A DNA stretch of 61,474 bases from the NCBI GenBank assembly GCA_013286045.1, contig JABDGM010000014.1:1-61474 (forward strand), read 5' to 3'. The DNA is from Planctomycetota bacterium (GTDB lineage: Bacteria > Planctomycetota > Planctomycetia > Pirellulales > Lacipirellulaceae). Shown here piece by piece: positions 1-7,480 of this stretch. The notes under the pieces were generated by a model. The model did no database searches. It had not been told where the DNA came from and saw only the letters and a program-made list of their open reading frames with translations. The translations under genes were made by a program, and so were the position numbers. Numbering within the stretch: position 1 is the first letter of the stretch; every line of letters begins with the position of its first letter.

Positions 1-460
1 CGACGGGGACGACGGTTCGTTCTTGAATGCAGCGGAGGAGTTTGGACTGTACGAAGAGTGGGAGCTCGCCGATTTCGTCGAGGAAGAGCGTGCCGTGGTC
101 GGCACAGCGAACGAAGCCTAATGCGGCGCCGACGGCGCCGGTGAAGGCACCCTTTACGTGGCCGAAGAGCTGCGACTCCATCAGCTCGTTGGAAAAGACC
201 GTGCAATCGACGGGGACGAAGGGCTTTGCCGCGCGGGGGCTGAGTGAGTGGATACGGCGGGCGGCGACTTCTTTGCCGACGCCCGTTTCGCCTTCGATGA
301 GAACGGTGGCAGGGCGCGGGGCGATGAGCTCGAGCTGCGATTGAAAATCGGCAGCAGCGAAAACGGATGGCGACGCGCCGGCCGACGCGCCGTCGTCATT
401 CCAATTTTTATTGTGAAAAGCTGGGCGGTTCTGGCCTGATACCGCCGAATCTGCTGTCAT
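1..460 (-). CDS. Sigma-54-dependent transcriptional activator, AAA+ domain (N-terminal part, cut by window edge)
   Basis: The frame is open from the ATG at 458-460 to the window edge, giving 153 visible residues; the C-terminal part lies outside. Visible are a Walker A (GETGVGKE), the GAFTGA loop that contacts sigma-54, and a Walker B ([12 protein letters not shown]). These three together define the bacterial enhancer-binding protein family, which uses ATP hydrolysis to open sigma-54 promoters. Only about 50 residues precede Walker A and they are low in complexity, so no receiver, GAF or PAS domain is present at the N-terminus; the protein is PspF-like in layout. A G-rich stretch sits just before the ATG. 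A sigma-70-type promoter lies about 90 nt upstream. The DNA-binding Fis-type HTH would be in the missing part. Family assignment is firm; the target genes are unknown. Confidence 0.9.
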   Translation of the reverse strand, partial: MTADSAVSGQNRPAFHNKNWNDDGASAGASPSVFAAADFQSQLELIAPRPATVLIEGETGVGKEVAARRIHSLSPRAAKPFVPVDCTVFSNELMESQLFGHVKGAFTGAVGAALGFVRCADHGTLFLDEIGELPLFVQSKLLRCIQERTVVPV

Positions 461-552
461 TAGCCCCCCGTGGCACGCGAAGCGGTGTGGGAAGTGGCCT
501 GGACGCAGTGAAAAGTAACACCGACCCCCGTCGAAATGTCTTATGTGAAGGG

Positions 553-581
553 ATTATGAAGATTCGAACATCGAGAGTCAA
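553..581 (-). promoter_or_regulatory. Predicted sigma-70 promoter of the sigma-54 activator gene
   Basis: Read on the minus strand, -35 TTGACT (576-581) and -10 CATAAT (553-558) are separated by 17 nt. Transcription would start near 546, about 86 nt before the ATG. Two near-consensus boxes at ideal spacing make this credible, but it is a visual match only. Confidence 0.6.
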
Positions 582-732
582 TTGAATCCCGGGAATAAAT
601 GCAGAAATTGTGGTTTGGGCGAATGTGAGAGTTAACGTCGCAAACGAATGCGAATGGTCGTAAGTGGGCGATGGGTAAGGAGCTAGGTTGCGGGACGGCA
701 ACTTTTGTGGCGGTTCGTTTGGTCGTACAATG

Positions 733-748
733 ACCACTTTCGAGTGGT
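733..748 (+). promoter_or_regulatory. Small UUCG-loop hairpin in the aminotransferase leader
   Basis: ACCACT and AGTGGT form a perfect 6-bp stem around a TTCG loop. It follows a possible -10 box (TACAAT, 726-731), so it could cap the 5' end of the transcript that reads into the aminotransferase gene at 824. Function is unknown. Confidence 0.3.
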
Positions 749-770
749 GTGCGCGTTTGGGATTTGTGGT

Positions 771-788
771 CTAGCTAAACCGCAATCG
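771..788. repeat. Diverged copy of the CCGCNNGCGG-TTTAGCTC intergenic element
   Basis: The sequence ctagctaaaccgcaatcg matches four other copies in this window (8674, 17505, 22844, 25091) in its core AGCTAAACCGC, but the palindromic CCGCNNGCGG half is incomplete here. Confidence 0.45.
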
Positions 789-823
789 ACTCGGATGACA
801 TGGTTTGAGGGTTGAGGCGATCG

Positions 824-1750
824 ATGGCAGACTCGAAGTTTCGGCGGATGGCAAATGTGAACGGTGAGATTACGCCGTTGGGGGAGGCCCGGATTTCGAT
901 CCTCGATCGCGGGTTTTTGTATGGCGACTCGGTGTACGAGGTGTTTCGCACGTACGACGGCGTGCCGCTGTTTTGCCATGAGCACTTCGATCGGATGGAT
1001 AACTCGGCGCGGTTGATTGCGATGAAGATTTCGCAATCGAGAGAAGAGATTTTGGATGAGATTCGGCGGACCGCGGCGGCGGCGAACATGCCGGCCGGGC
1101 AAGACATTTACGTGCGGTGGCACGTAACGCGCGGGACGGGCGCACTCGACCTAGTGCCGGCGGCCGATCTTAAGAGCACGTTTGTGATCATTCTCAAGGA
1201 AGTGCCGACGTGGAAGCCGGAGTTTTATTCGCGCGGCATGACGCTCGCCATCACGCAGGTGCGGAGGAATCCGGTTGAGGCGCTGAGTCCGGATATTAAG
1301 AGTGGCAATTATCTCAACAATATTTTGGGCGTGGCGGAGGCGGTGGGCATTGGGGCGGATGACTGCCTGATGCTGAATCCGGATGGGATCGTCACTGAGG
1401 CTTCTAACAGCAACGTGCTGTTCGTGATCGATGGAAAAGTGGTGTCGCCGAACGTGGAGTCGGGGGTGCTGCGCGGAATCACGCGAGCGGCGATTGCGAA
1501 ATTCAGCACGGCGAATGGATTTACGTACGAAGAGCGGCCCGTGAAGGCGAACGAACTTGCGAAGGCGACGGAGTGCTTTGTGACGAGCGCGACGCGCGAG
1601 GTGATGCCGGTTGTTGGGATACGGCTGGAGAATGGCGAGTGGCGGGAGTTCCCGGCAGGGGGCGGCGAGATGACGAGGCGCGTCGCAAAGGCGTACAAAG
1701 AGTTTGTGGCGAAGTACGTGAAAGAAAATCAGGCGTTGAAGATTTTGTAG
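824..1750 (+). CDS. Branched-chain/D-amino-acid aminotransferase family protein (PLP fold type IV)
   Basis: A 308-residue class IV aminotransferase. Such enzymes (IlvE, D-alanine aminotransferase, aminodeoxychorismate lyase) use PLP bound to a lysine; the segment DIKSGNYLNNI near the middle carries that lysine in the usual context. The N-terminal motif ILDRGFLYGDSVYEVFRT and the later EASNSNVLFV segment are also typical. The frame can be extended to a TTG at 812, but the ATG at 824 has a GAGG about 6 nt upstream and is preferred; the ATG at 848 is another option and gives a more usual family N-terminus. The next gene starts 46 nt downstream on the same strand. Substrate cannot be fixed by eye: IlvE-like is most likely, and an ilvB gene lies 11 kb away. 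Confidence 0.85.
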   Translation: MADSKFRRMANVNGEITPLGEARISILDRGFLYGDSVYEVFRTYDGVPLFCHEHFDRMDNSARLIAMKISQSREEILDEIRRTAAAANMPAGQDIYVRWHVTRGTGALDLVPAADLKSTFVIILKEVPTWKPEFYSRGMTLAITQVRRNPVEALSPDIKSGNYLNNILGVAEAVGIGADDCLMLNPDGIVTEASNSNVLFVIDGKVVSPNVESGVLRGITRAAIAKFSTANGFTYEERPVKANELAKATECFVTSATREVMPVVGIRLENGEWREFPAGGGEMTRRVAKAYKEFVAKYVKENQALKIL

Positions 1751-1796
1751 TCCGCGCTAAGTCGCACGCGGTGGCGACACAATACGGCTCGATGAC

Positions 1797-2243
1797 ATGA
1801 ATAAAGCGTTTGTGCGGGAGCCGGAAGATGACGGGCGGGCGTTTTGTCCGCGATGCGGGAATTTGGGCGTGCCCGTAGGCGGCGCGGCTCTCGATACGCA
1901 CATTCCGCCCGAGTCGCGGGCGAAGATGCTCGATGCGGCTTGGTTTTGCGGGTTCTATCGCTGCGATGTGGCGTACTTCAATTTGTTCGGCGGCGTTGTG
2001 CTCGCAGAAGAACTCAAAGGACCCGTGTATCCGCATGATGCAAACGCGCCGATTTGTGCGTGCTTTGGGTTGACGTACGACGACGTGGTCGCGGATGTGG
2101 ATGAAGGCACGCCACGACGGATTCGCGAGGTTGTGGCGCGGCAGAAGGTAGGAGAGGCGGAGTGTCATGCACTCGCGGCGGATGGCAGGTCGTGTTTGGG
2201 GGCGCTGCAGGAGTTGTATATGCGGTTGAAGTCGCAGGGGTAA
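1797..2243 (+). CDS. CopZ N-terminal-like Zn/[2Fe-2S] protein
   Basis: A 148-residue cytoplasmic protein with eight cysteines in paired motifs: C17-x2-C20, C51-x4-C56, C87-x-C89, then C123 and C133. The spacing resembles the N-terminal domain of Archaeoglobus CopZ, where one set binds zinc and the CxC...C...C set (BFD-like) binds a [2Fe-2S] cluster. CopZ itself passes copper to an ATPase through a C-terminal HMA domain; that domain is absent here, and no copper ATPase is nearby. It follows the aminotransferase gene by 46 nt and may be cotranscribed with it. Family call rests on cysteine pattern; a redox or metal-delivery role is inference. Confidence 0.65.
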   Translation: MNKAFVREPEDDGRAFCPRCGNLGVPVGGAALDTHIPPESRAKMLDAAWFCGFYRCDVAYFNLFGGVVLAEELKGPVYPHDANAPICACFGLTYDDVVADVDEGTPRRIREVVARQKVGEAECHALAADGRSCLGALQELYMRLKSQG

Positions 2244-2254
2244 GCAGCGGACGG

Positions 2255-2923
2255 TTAGTGCGCTAGGGCGACGAAGAGCAGGATGCCGATAAAGTGGCAG
2301 GCGCTGCCGGCGATGACGAGGACGTGCCACACGGCGTGGAAGTGGCGGACGCGTTGGTCGTTGACCCAAAAGACCAGGCCGAGCGTGTAGCAGGCGACGC
2401 CGAGGATCATCCACCACAGGGCGGCGATTGAAATCACGCCGACCAGCGAGGGGATGGAGATGAACGGAATCGCGCCGAGGATGATGCAGGGCCACATTGA
2501 GACCGATTCTACGCGGTGAGCGAAAAAGACCTTCGAGAAGAATCCCCAGAAGGCGATCGTCCACACGATGGCGAGCAGACTGAACCAGAACGCGCTGTGC
2601 AGGTACGCCATTGAAAAGGGCGTGTAGGTGGCGGCGATCAGAAGGTAAATCGTGCCTTGGTCGAGGGCGCGGAAGATCGTGCGGAGGCGCGGTTCTTCGA
2701 ATGTGTGGGAGAGGGTCGACATCAGGTAGACGCCGATGAGGCTGGCGAGGTAGATGCTGCAGCCGGCGGTTCGCCATGCGTCACTTTGGCCGAGGACGGT
2801 GGTCATCACGACGACGCCCGCCAGACTTAGGATTAGCCCGATGCCGTGCGTGATGAAGTTGGCGAATTCTTCCGGGCGCGAAAGTTGGGATGGCGATGTT
2901 GTGATCGTCGCGGGGCTGTTCAT
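2255..2923 (-). CDS. Hemolysin III family / PAQR-like membrane protein
   Basis: A 222-residue protein with about seven hydrophobic segments. The N-terminal ANFITHGIG, the middle LSHTF and DQGTIYLLIAATYTPF, and the C-terminal FHAVWHVLVIAGSACHFIGI are hallmark motifs of the hemolysin III/YqfA (PAQR) superfamily; the conserved His, Asp and Ser residues are probable zinc ligands of a hydrolase-like site. The frame extends to 2983, but the ATG at 2923 has AAGGGA 6-7 nt upstream and gives the normal family N-terminus. It is convergent with the preceding gene (11-nt gap). Despite the name, hemolysis is unlikely to be its role; membrane homeostasis is a common suggestion for this family. Confidence 0.85.
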   Translation of the reverse strand: MNSPATITTSPSQLSRPEEFANFITHGIGLILSLAGVVVMTTVLGQSDAWRTAGCSIYLASLIGVYLMSTLSHTFEEPRLRTIFRALDQGTIYLLIAATYTPFSMAYLHSAFWFSLLAIVWTIAFWGFFSKVFFAHRVESVSMWPCIILGAIPFISIPSLVGVISIAALWWMILGVACYTLGLVFWVNDQRVRHFHAVWHVLVIAGSACHFIGILLFVALAH

Positions 2924-3148
2924 GGTGTTTCCCTTGGCCGGGTGGTTTGGGGATGAAACGGCACGTCCTTGGGCCGACGACAATGTCTATTACGCAGGGT
3001 TTCGCGAGTGTTACATAGTCGAAGTGGGGGGACGCTGTTTCGCAGGCGGCAATTGGGGGTAAATGGCGGGGGACTGGGGGAGTTGATAAGATGTTGGCGA
3101 ATCGGTTGTGCGCCGGTTGGTCCCCTATCCTAACGTTGGACTTGCGCT

Positions 3149-3823
3149 ATGAAAACTATGCGGTGGATTGGATTGAGCGTGGCGGTGTTGGTTGTGGCGT
3201 CGTCGGTGGCTGTTGCCGAGGAAACTAGCGGCGATGTTCCGAAGCCGGATGCGGATGGGTGGTACACGCTGTTTAATGGCAAAGACTTCGAGGGATGGAA
3301 AAAATCGACGGACAATCCAGATTGCTTTCAGGTGGTGGACGGAGAAATCGTCGCTCACGGCAAGGTGTGCCATCTGTTCTACGATGGGCCAGTCGCAAAT
3401 CATAACTTCAAGAACTTCGATTGGAAGTGCGACGTTATGACGAAGCCGCACGCGAATTCGGGAATGTACTTTCACACGCATTTTCAGGAAGCGGGCTTCC
3501 CGAAGACTGGCATCGAATGCCAGGTGAACAATTCGCACACCGATCCGATTCGGACAGGGAGTCTTTATAAGCTGAAAGACATCATGAATGATTCTCCGGT
3601 GAAGGATGACGAGTGGTTCACGCAGGAAGTGATCGTGGATGGAAATCAGATCACGGTGAAAGAGAATGGAAAGGTCGTGAACGAATACACGTGGAAGGAT
3701 GGCGAGACGCGTAAGGGCGGGTTCGAGAAGAATTTATTGGACTCGGGGACGTTTGCGTTGCAGGGGCATGATCCGGGGAGTGAGACGCACTACAAGAATA
3801 TTAAGGTGAAAGTGTTGCCGTAG
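3149..3823 (+). CDS. Secreted DUF1080 (3-keto-disaccharide hydrolase-like) protein
   Basis: A 224-residue protein with a Sec signal peptide (residues 1-23, ending near VAVAEE) followed by a single DUF1080 domain. Recognisable marks are WYTLFNGKDFEGWK at the start of the domain, NSGMYFHTH in the middle, and the closing NIKVKVLP strand. The domain has a concanavalin-like jelly-roll fold; characterised members cleave 3-keto-glycosides, and planctomycetes carry many paralogues. The ATG at 3149 is the natural start of the signal peptide. A strong hairpin terminator follows 42 nt after the stop. The substrate is unknown. Confidence 0.85.
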   Translation: MKTMRWIGLSVAVLVVASSVAVAEETSGDVPKPDADGWYTLFNGKDFEGWKKSTDNPDCFQVVDGEIVAHGKVCHLFYDGPVANHNFKNFDWKCDVMTKPHANSGMYFHTHFQEAGFPKTGIECQVNNSHTDPIRTGSLYKLKDIMNDSPVKDDEWFTQEVIVDGNQITVKENGKVVNEYTWKDGETRKGGFEKNLLDSGTFALQGHDPGSETHYKNIKVKVLP

Positions 3824-3865
3824 CGCTGCGGTGTGCGGCGATAGATTTGAGACAGAAAAATTAAG

Positions 3866-3903
3866 AGTGGCCGGCGAGACGTAACTCGCCGGCCACTTTT
3901 TTT
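3866..3903 (+). terminator. Intrinsic terminator of the DUF1080 gene
   Basis: A perfect 13-bp stem (3866-3878 with 3885-3897) around a 6-nt loop is followed by a T run (3897-3903). An A-rich stretch at 3856-3860 could let it also stop transcripts from the opposite strand, where the HAD gene ends at 3909. Confidence 0.85.
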
Positions 3904-3908
3904 GCGCG

Positions 3909-4580
3909 CTAGTTGATGTTGCGGATGCCGACTTCGTCGAGATGGGTGAGTAGGTCGGCGGGGTCTTGGTAGACGCGATAGGCGCCGGCGCGGGCGAGTT
4001 CGTCTTCGCCATAGCCGCCGGACATGAGGCCAACGCCGAGCGCTCGGGCGCGCTGCGCGGCGAGGAGGTCCCAGACGCTGTCGCCGACGACGACGGAGTT
4101 CGTGATAGGAACGCCGAGTTTTTCGGCGGCCATCAGGAACAGGTCGGGATCGGGTTTGGCGAACTCGACCTGGTCGCGGGTGATGATGGGGACGCAATCG
4201 GGGATGCCGAGCGTGGCGATGGGGCGGGCTGCGCTTTCGATTCGGGAGCTGGTCGCGATTGCGAACGGGACTTTTGATTTTACGAGGTAGGCGAGGAGCT
4301 CGCGTGCACCGGGGAGCGGGCAGACCTGGTCGGTGAGGCGGGCGTACGCTTCGCCGTGGAGGCGGACCAAGCGGTTGGCTTCGTCGGTAGTGACGATGTG
4401 GCCGGTCTCGCGAAGGATGGCGTTGGCCATGAGGCCGCCGCTCATGCCGATGCGGCGGTGGATGCGCCAGACCGCGAGTTGGATACCGACGCCGGACATC
4501 GCTTCGCGCCAGGCGAGGACGTGCTGGTAGACGCTGTCGACGAGCGTGCCATCGAGATCGAAGAGGAACGCGGGGCTCAT
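3909..4580 (-). CDS. HAD superfamily hydrolase, phosphoglycolate/sugar phosphatase type
   Basis: A 223-residue HAD phosphatase. Motif I is FDLDGTLVDS (nucleophile Asp near residue 8), motif II the TSS in AIATSSR, motif III the lysine in EFAKPDPDLF, and motif IV VVGDSVWDL. The alpha-helical cap lies between motifs I and II, as in subfamily I enzymes such as Gph and beta-phosphoglucomutase. The start codon lies 6 nt after the stop of the PQQ-like propeller gene, so the two are very likely cotranscribed and possibly translationally coupled. Fold is certain; substrate is not known. Confidence 0.87.
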   Translation of the reverse strand: MSPAFLFDLDGTLVDSVYQHVLAWREAMSGVGIQLAVWRIHRRIGMSGGLMANAILRETGHIVTTDEANRLVRLHGEAYARLTDQVCPLPGARELLAYLVKSKVPFAIATSSRIESAARPIATLGIPDCVPIITRDQVEFAKPDPDLFLMAAEKLGVPITNSVVVGDSVWDLLAAQRARALGVGLMSGGYGEDELARAGAYRVYQDPADLLTHLDEVGIRNIN

Positions 4581-4586
4581 GCGGAA

Positions 4587-6026
4587 CTATTTCTCGTTGG
4601 TGAAGGCGTAGAGATGACCGGCGGTGCGGACGTAGAGCGTGTTGTCGGCGATGGCGGGCGTTGCGCCGGTGCGCTCGCCGAGCGGCGGGTTTTTCGCGAC
4701 CACGTGTGGTTTTGGTGCGCCGCCTTCAAGGACTGTGATTGTGCCGTCATCGAGCGCGGTGAAGTAGATGTTGCCGTTGGCGGCGACGGGCGAGGCGTAG
4801 TAGCTGCCAGTAGCGTCGAGGCGTTTCTGGTAGAGCTGCTCCCCGGTCTTGGCGTCATAGGCGGTAATTAGGCCGCCGTCTTTCACCATGAGGTATTGGC
4901 CACGGTAGAGGATGGCCGAAGACACGTACGGCAGCCCCTTGGTTTGCTTCCATAACACCGAAGTCTTCGTTACGTCGCCAGTGCCGCCGGGTTTCATCGC
5001 GAAGGCGCTGTTCCGCGAGGCTGATGAGTATTTTACGAGCGTATCCCACTCGTCGCGCGTTAGTTTGCCATCGTGGTTGAGGTCGTTGTTATCGAAGAGA
5101 TCTTTGAACGGCGTTTTGAGCGACTCCTCTTTGGAGAGGACGCCGTCGTGATCGGTGTCGGCGTCTTTTAGGATGTCGTCAAAGGTGGGCATTTTAAAAT
5201 CTTTGTCGTCGGGATCGCCGGGCGACCAAGCGGCAAAGTAAAGATTGCCGTCGGCAGCGACGGGCGACGCGCAGCAGGAGGCGGGCATGCCTTCGACGAA
5301 CCAGTCTTCTGCACCGCTTTTGAGGTTGTAGCCGATCATTTTGCCGTAGCCGGGGGCGACGATTTGAGTGCCGGCTGTGGTTTTCCACACGGCCGGTGTG
5401 CAGAAGGAGGATTTTGATTCGCGCGATTTTTCCCAGAGCGCGAAGCCGTTGTTGATATCGAGGGCGATGATCTTTGGATCGTTGCTCACGTCGCGCTGCA
5501 GGACGACGGCGCCATCGACGATCAGCGGCGACGTGCCGGTGCCGAAGCCGGCGAGTGTTTCGGCGGGCGGCATTTCGTGTCGCCAGAGTTCTTCGCCGTT
5601 CGTGTCGTAGCAGAACAGGCCGCAGGAGCCGAAGTAGGAGACGATGTGCTTGCCGTCGGTTGCGCAGGTGGACGCGGCGGGGCTGCCGAAGGCTTTGTTG
5701 AACGATTCGAGTTTCTCGGCGGGAGCGTTGACGTCCCAGACTTCGCTGCCATCTGCGCGGTTGAAGGCGACCGTGTAGAGTTTGTTGTCATCGAAGGAGG
5801 TGACCACCACTTTGTCGCCGACGATGATTGGTGATGACATGCCGCTGGGGACGGCGACCTTCCACTTCACGTTTTTCTCGGGGCCGAGTTCGGTCGGCGG
5901 TTTTTGATCTTCGGCGATTCCCGAGCCATTCGGTCCGCGGAACTGCGGCCAGGCGAGTGATTTGTCTTCGGCTGAGGCATTCAACGCTGAGAAAGCGAAC
6001 AAAAGAATCACAGAGAGATTGCGCAT
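4587..6026 (-). CDS. Secreted PQQ-like beta-propeller protein with an inserted EF-hand pair
   Basis: A 479-residue protein with a signal peptide (residues 1-19). WPQFRGPNGSG right after it is the typical opening of planctomycete outer-membrane-assembly/PQQ-like propellers, and repeated blade motifs follow (for example ADGSEVWDV, NGEELWRHE, TGEQLYQKR). Between blades, two EF-hand calcium loops are inserted: DTDHDGVLSKEE (about 289-300) and DLNHDGKLTRDE (about 315-326). Propellers of this type act as scaffolds or, with PQQ, as dehydrogenases; the PQQ-binding residues of dehydrogenases are not evident here. It is upstream of and probably in operon with a HAD phosphatase. A promoter candidate lies at 6085-6112. 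Calcium binding is inferred from the loops. Confidence 0.85.
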   Translation of the reverse strand: MRNLSVILLFAFSALNASAEDKSLAWPQFRGPNGSGIAEDQKPPTELGPEKNVKWKVAVPSGMSSPIIVGDKVVVTSFDDNKLYTVAFNRADGSEVWDVNAPAEKLESFNKAFGSPAASTCATDGKHIVSYFGSCGLFCYDTNGEELWRHEMPPAETLAGFGTGTSPLIVDGAVVLQRDVSNDPKIIALDINNGFALWEKSRESKSSFCTPAVWKTTAGTQIVAPGYGKMIGYNLKSGAEDWFVEGMPASCCASPVAADGNLYFAAWSPGDPDDKDFKMPTFDDILKDADTDHDGVLSKEESLKTPFKDLFDNNDLNHDGKLTRDEWDTLVKYSSASRNSAFAMKPGGTGDVTKTSVLWKQTKGLPYVSSAILYRGQYLMVKDGGLITAYDAKTGEQLYQKRLDATGSYYASPVAANGNIYFTALDDGTITVLEGGAPKPHVVAKNPPLGERTGATPAIADNTLYVRTAGHLYAFTNEK

Positions 6027-6084
6027 AAAAATTTCTGGATGTCGTATGAACGTCGTTGAGTTCTGTTAGCTGGCACGACTGGAT

Positions 6085-6112
6085 ATCGTATCGCGGCAAG
6101 CAGTTACGTCAA
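6085..6112 (-). promoter_or_regulatory. Predicted sigma-70 promoter of the propeller-HAD operon
   Basis: On the minus strand, -35 TTGACG (6107-6112) and -10 TACGAT (6085-6090) are spaced by 16 nt, placing the transcript start about 50 nt before the ATG at 6026. Visual match only. Confidence 0.5.
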
Positions 6113-6135
6113 AGGCGGGGTTCGAGTTCAAGTGT

Positions 6136-6153
6136 GCGTGACAGCAGTCACGC
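6136..6153. promoter_or_regulatory. Perfect inverted repeat between divergent promoters
   Basis: GCGTGAC and GTCACGC form a perfect 7-bp dyad with a 4-nt centre. It lies between the divergent promoters of the propeller operon and the PEP-CTERM gene, a position that would suit a shared operator. No regulator is known. Confidence 0.35.
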
Positions 6154-6210
6154 AATTCGGCCCGGAGAGCGATTCTCGCAAACTTCACACAGAACTCACA
6201 CACGCGAAAC

Positions 6211-6240
6211 TTGACCGATTGAATTCGAGAGGATTAGAAT
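6211..6240 (+). promoter_or_regulatory. Predicted sigma-70 promoter of the PEP-CTERM propeller gene
   Basis: TTGACC (6211-6216) and TAGAAT (6235-6240) are spaced by 18 nt. Transcription would begin near 6247, giving a leader of about 60 nt that contains a 7-bp hairpin at 6259-6279 (CCAGTTG/CAACTGG). Confidence 0.55.
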
Positions 6241-6258
6241 CCGCCTAACCGTCGCGGG

Positions 6259-6279
6259 CCAGTTGGTCTAAACAACTGG
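6259..6279 (+). promoter_or_regulatory. Hairpin in the leader of the PEP-CTERM gene
   Basis: A perfect 7-bp stem (CCAGTTG with CAACTGG) around a 7-nt loop lies about 30 nt before the start codon at 6308. It is not followed by a T run, so it is not a terminator; it could influence mRNA stability or bind a protein as a DNA dyad. Confidence 0.35.
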
Positions 6280-6307
6280 GGCTTACTCGAGACGGGAGAT
6301 ACAGAGG

Positions 6308-7480
6308 ATGGTTCGGTCTTATTGTTGGATCTGCATCTTGGTTGCCACCGCGCTGGTTTCAGTGCTAACGCCGAAAGCGGGCGTTGCGGTTGGCTATCTA
6401 CAACACAACCTGGTGTCGGATCAGTCGGGCGTGGCTGATCACACCGATGCAGATCTTGTGAATGCGTGGGGCGTTGCGTTCAACCCAACGGGTCCCGCGT
6501 GGATCGCCGATAACCATAGCGGCAAGAGCACGCTGTACGATGGGCTGGGCGCGAAGAATTCTCTAGTGGTGGGAATTCCTGATGCGACGGGTACCGTGCC
6601 GTTGGGTGCATCGACCGGTATCGTGTTCTATGGCGGCACGAATTTTGTTGTGACGCAAGGTGCGGACTCCGGCCCAGCGAAATTCATTTTCTCCAGCGAG
6701 GATGGCGTCATTTCGGCGTGGTCGCCGAACGTACCGTTGCCGGCACCGTCGACGGTGGCGCACGTGGCCGCGGACCGCTCTAGCGTGAATGCGATTTACA
6801 AAGGTCTGGCGATCGGTTCGACCGGCGGCAATGACTTTTTGTACGCGACCGATTTTCACAACAATCGCATCGACGTGTTCAACGGCAGTTTTGGTTTGAC
6901 TTCGCCGGCGGGTAACTTCACGGATCCGAATATGCCGGCGGGCTTCGCGCCGTTTGGGATTCAGAACATAGGCGGGCAGTTGTTCGTGACGTACGCCAAG
7001 CAGGATACGGATGCCGAGGATGATGCGCCGGGGCCGGGCAACGGATTCGTCGACATTTTCGATTTGAGCGGCAACCTCGTGAAGCGGCTTGTTTCGCAGG
7101 GCAACTTGAATTCACCGTGGGGATTGGCGCTCGCGCCGGCGAACTTTGGCGAATTGAGCAACGCGCTGCTGGTTGGGAACTTCGGGAGTGGGCGGATTCA
7201 GGCGTACAACTCGACGACGGGGACGTTCCTCGGCACGCTGTCGGACTCGGGCGGCATTCCGGTGACCATCGACGGACTTTGGGGAATGCAATTCGGCAAT
7301 GGCGCTAACAACCAGCCGACGAACACGTTGTTCTTCGCGGCGGGGCCCGGTGCTGAAGCGCACGGGTTGTTTGGCAGGATTGATGTGGCGGTGCCTGAGC
7401 CGAGTTGCGCGCTGCTGACGATCGTCGGTAGTTGCTTCGTGGCGGTCAGGCGCGGCCGGCGAAGCGTGCGAGCCGCGTGA
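6308..7480 (+). CDS. TIGR03118 family secreted beta-propeller protein with PEP-CTERM sorting signal
   Basis: A 390-residue exported protein. The signal peptide covers about residues 1-27. The start of the mature part (LVSDQSGVADHTDADLVNAWG) and the phrases AWIADNHSGKSTLYDG and SPWGLALAP are typical of the TIGR03118 family, which has an NHL-like propeller. The last 30 residues form a PEP-CTERM tail: the VPEPS motif near 361-365, a hydrophobic helix, and an Arg-rich end (RRGRRSVR). Such tails are recognised by exosortase, so the protein is probably processed and moved to the envelope or extracellular matrix. GGGAGA lies about 8 nt before the ATG. Its 3' end overlaps the end of bioF by 35 nt on the opposite strand. 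Confidence 0.87.
   Translation: MVRSYCWICILVATALVSVLTPKAGVAVGYLQHNLVSDQSGVADHTDADLVNAWGVAFNPTGPAWIADNHSGKSTLYDGLGAKNSLVVGIPDATGTVPLGASTGIVFYGGTNFVVTQGADSGPAKFIFSSEDGVISAWSPNVPLPAPSTVAHVAADRSSVNAIYKGLAIGSTGGNDFLYATDFHNNRIDVFNGSFGLTSPAGNFTDPNMPAGFAPFGIQNIGGQLFVTYAKQDTDAEDDAPGPGNGFVDIFDLSGNLVKRLVSQGNLNSPWGLALAPANFGELSNALLVGNFGSGRIQAYNSTTGTFLGTLSDSGGIPVTIDGLWGMQFGNGANNQPTNTLFFAAGPGAEAHGLFGRIDVAVPEPSCALLTIVGSCFVAVRRGRRSVRAA

Larger units (their letters stand above)
461..823. other. Intergenic region between divergent genes
   Basis: This 363-nt gap lies between the divergent sigma-54 activator and the aminotransferase gene. It holds a good minus-strand promoter (553-581), a possible plus-strand -10 box TACAAT at 726-731 with no good -35, a small UUCG-loop hairpin at 733-748, and one copy of the TTTAGCTC-type repeat (771-788). 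No convincing coding sequence was seen. Confidence 0.6.

Noticed and set aside
1521-2777. A 418-codon minus-strand open frame
   Set aside because: It lies over three well-supported genes on other frames and its product is Arg/Pro/His-rich with no domain; a shadow of GC-rich coding DNA.
4587-6026. PQQ-dependent alcohol dehydrogenase
   Set aside because: The propeller repeats match, but the PQQ/calcium active-site residues and tryptophan-docking pattern of true dehydrogenases were not seen.
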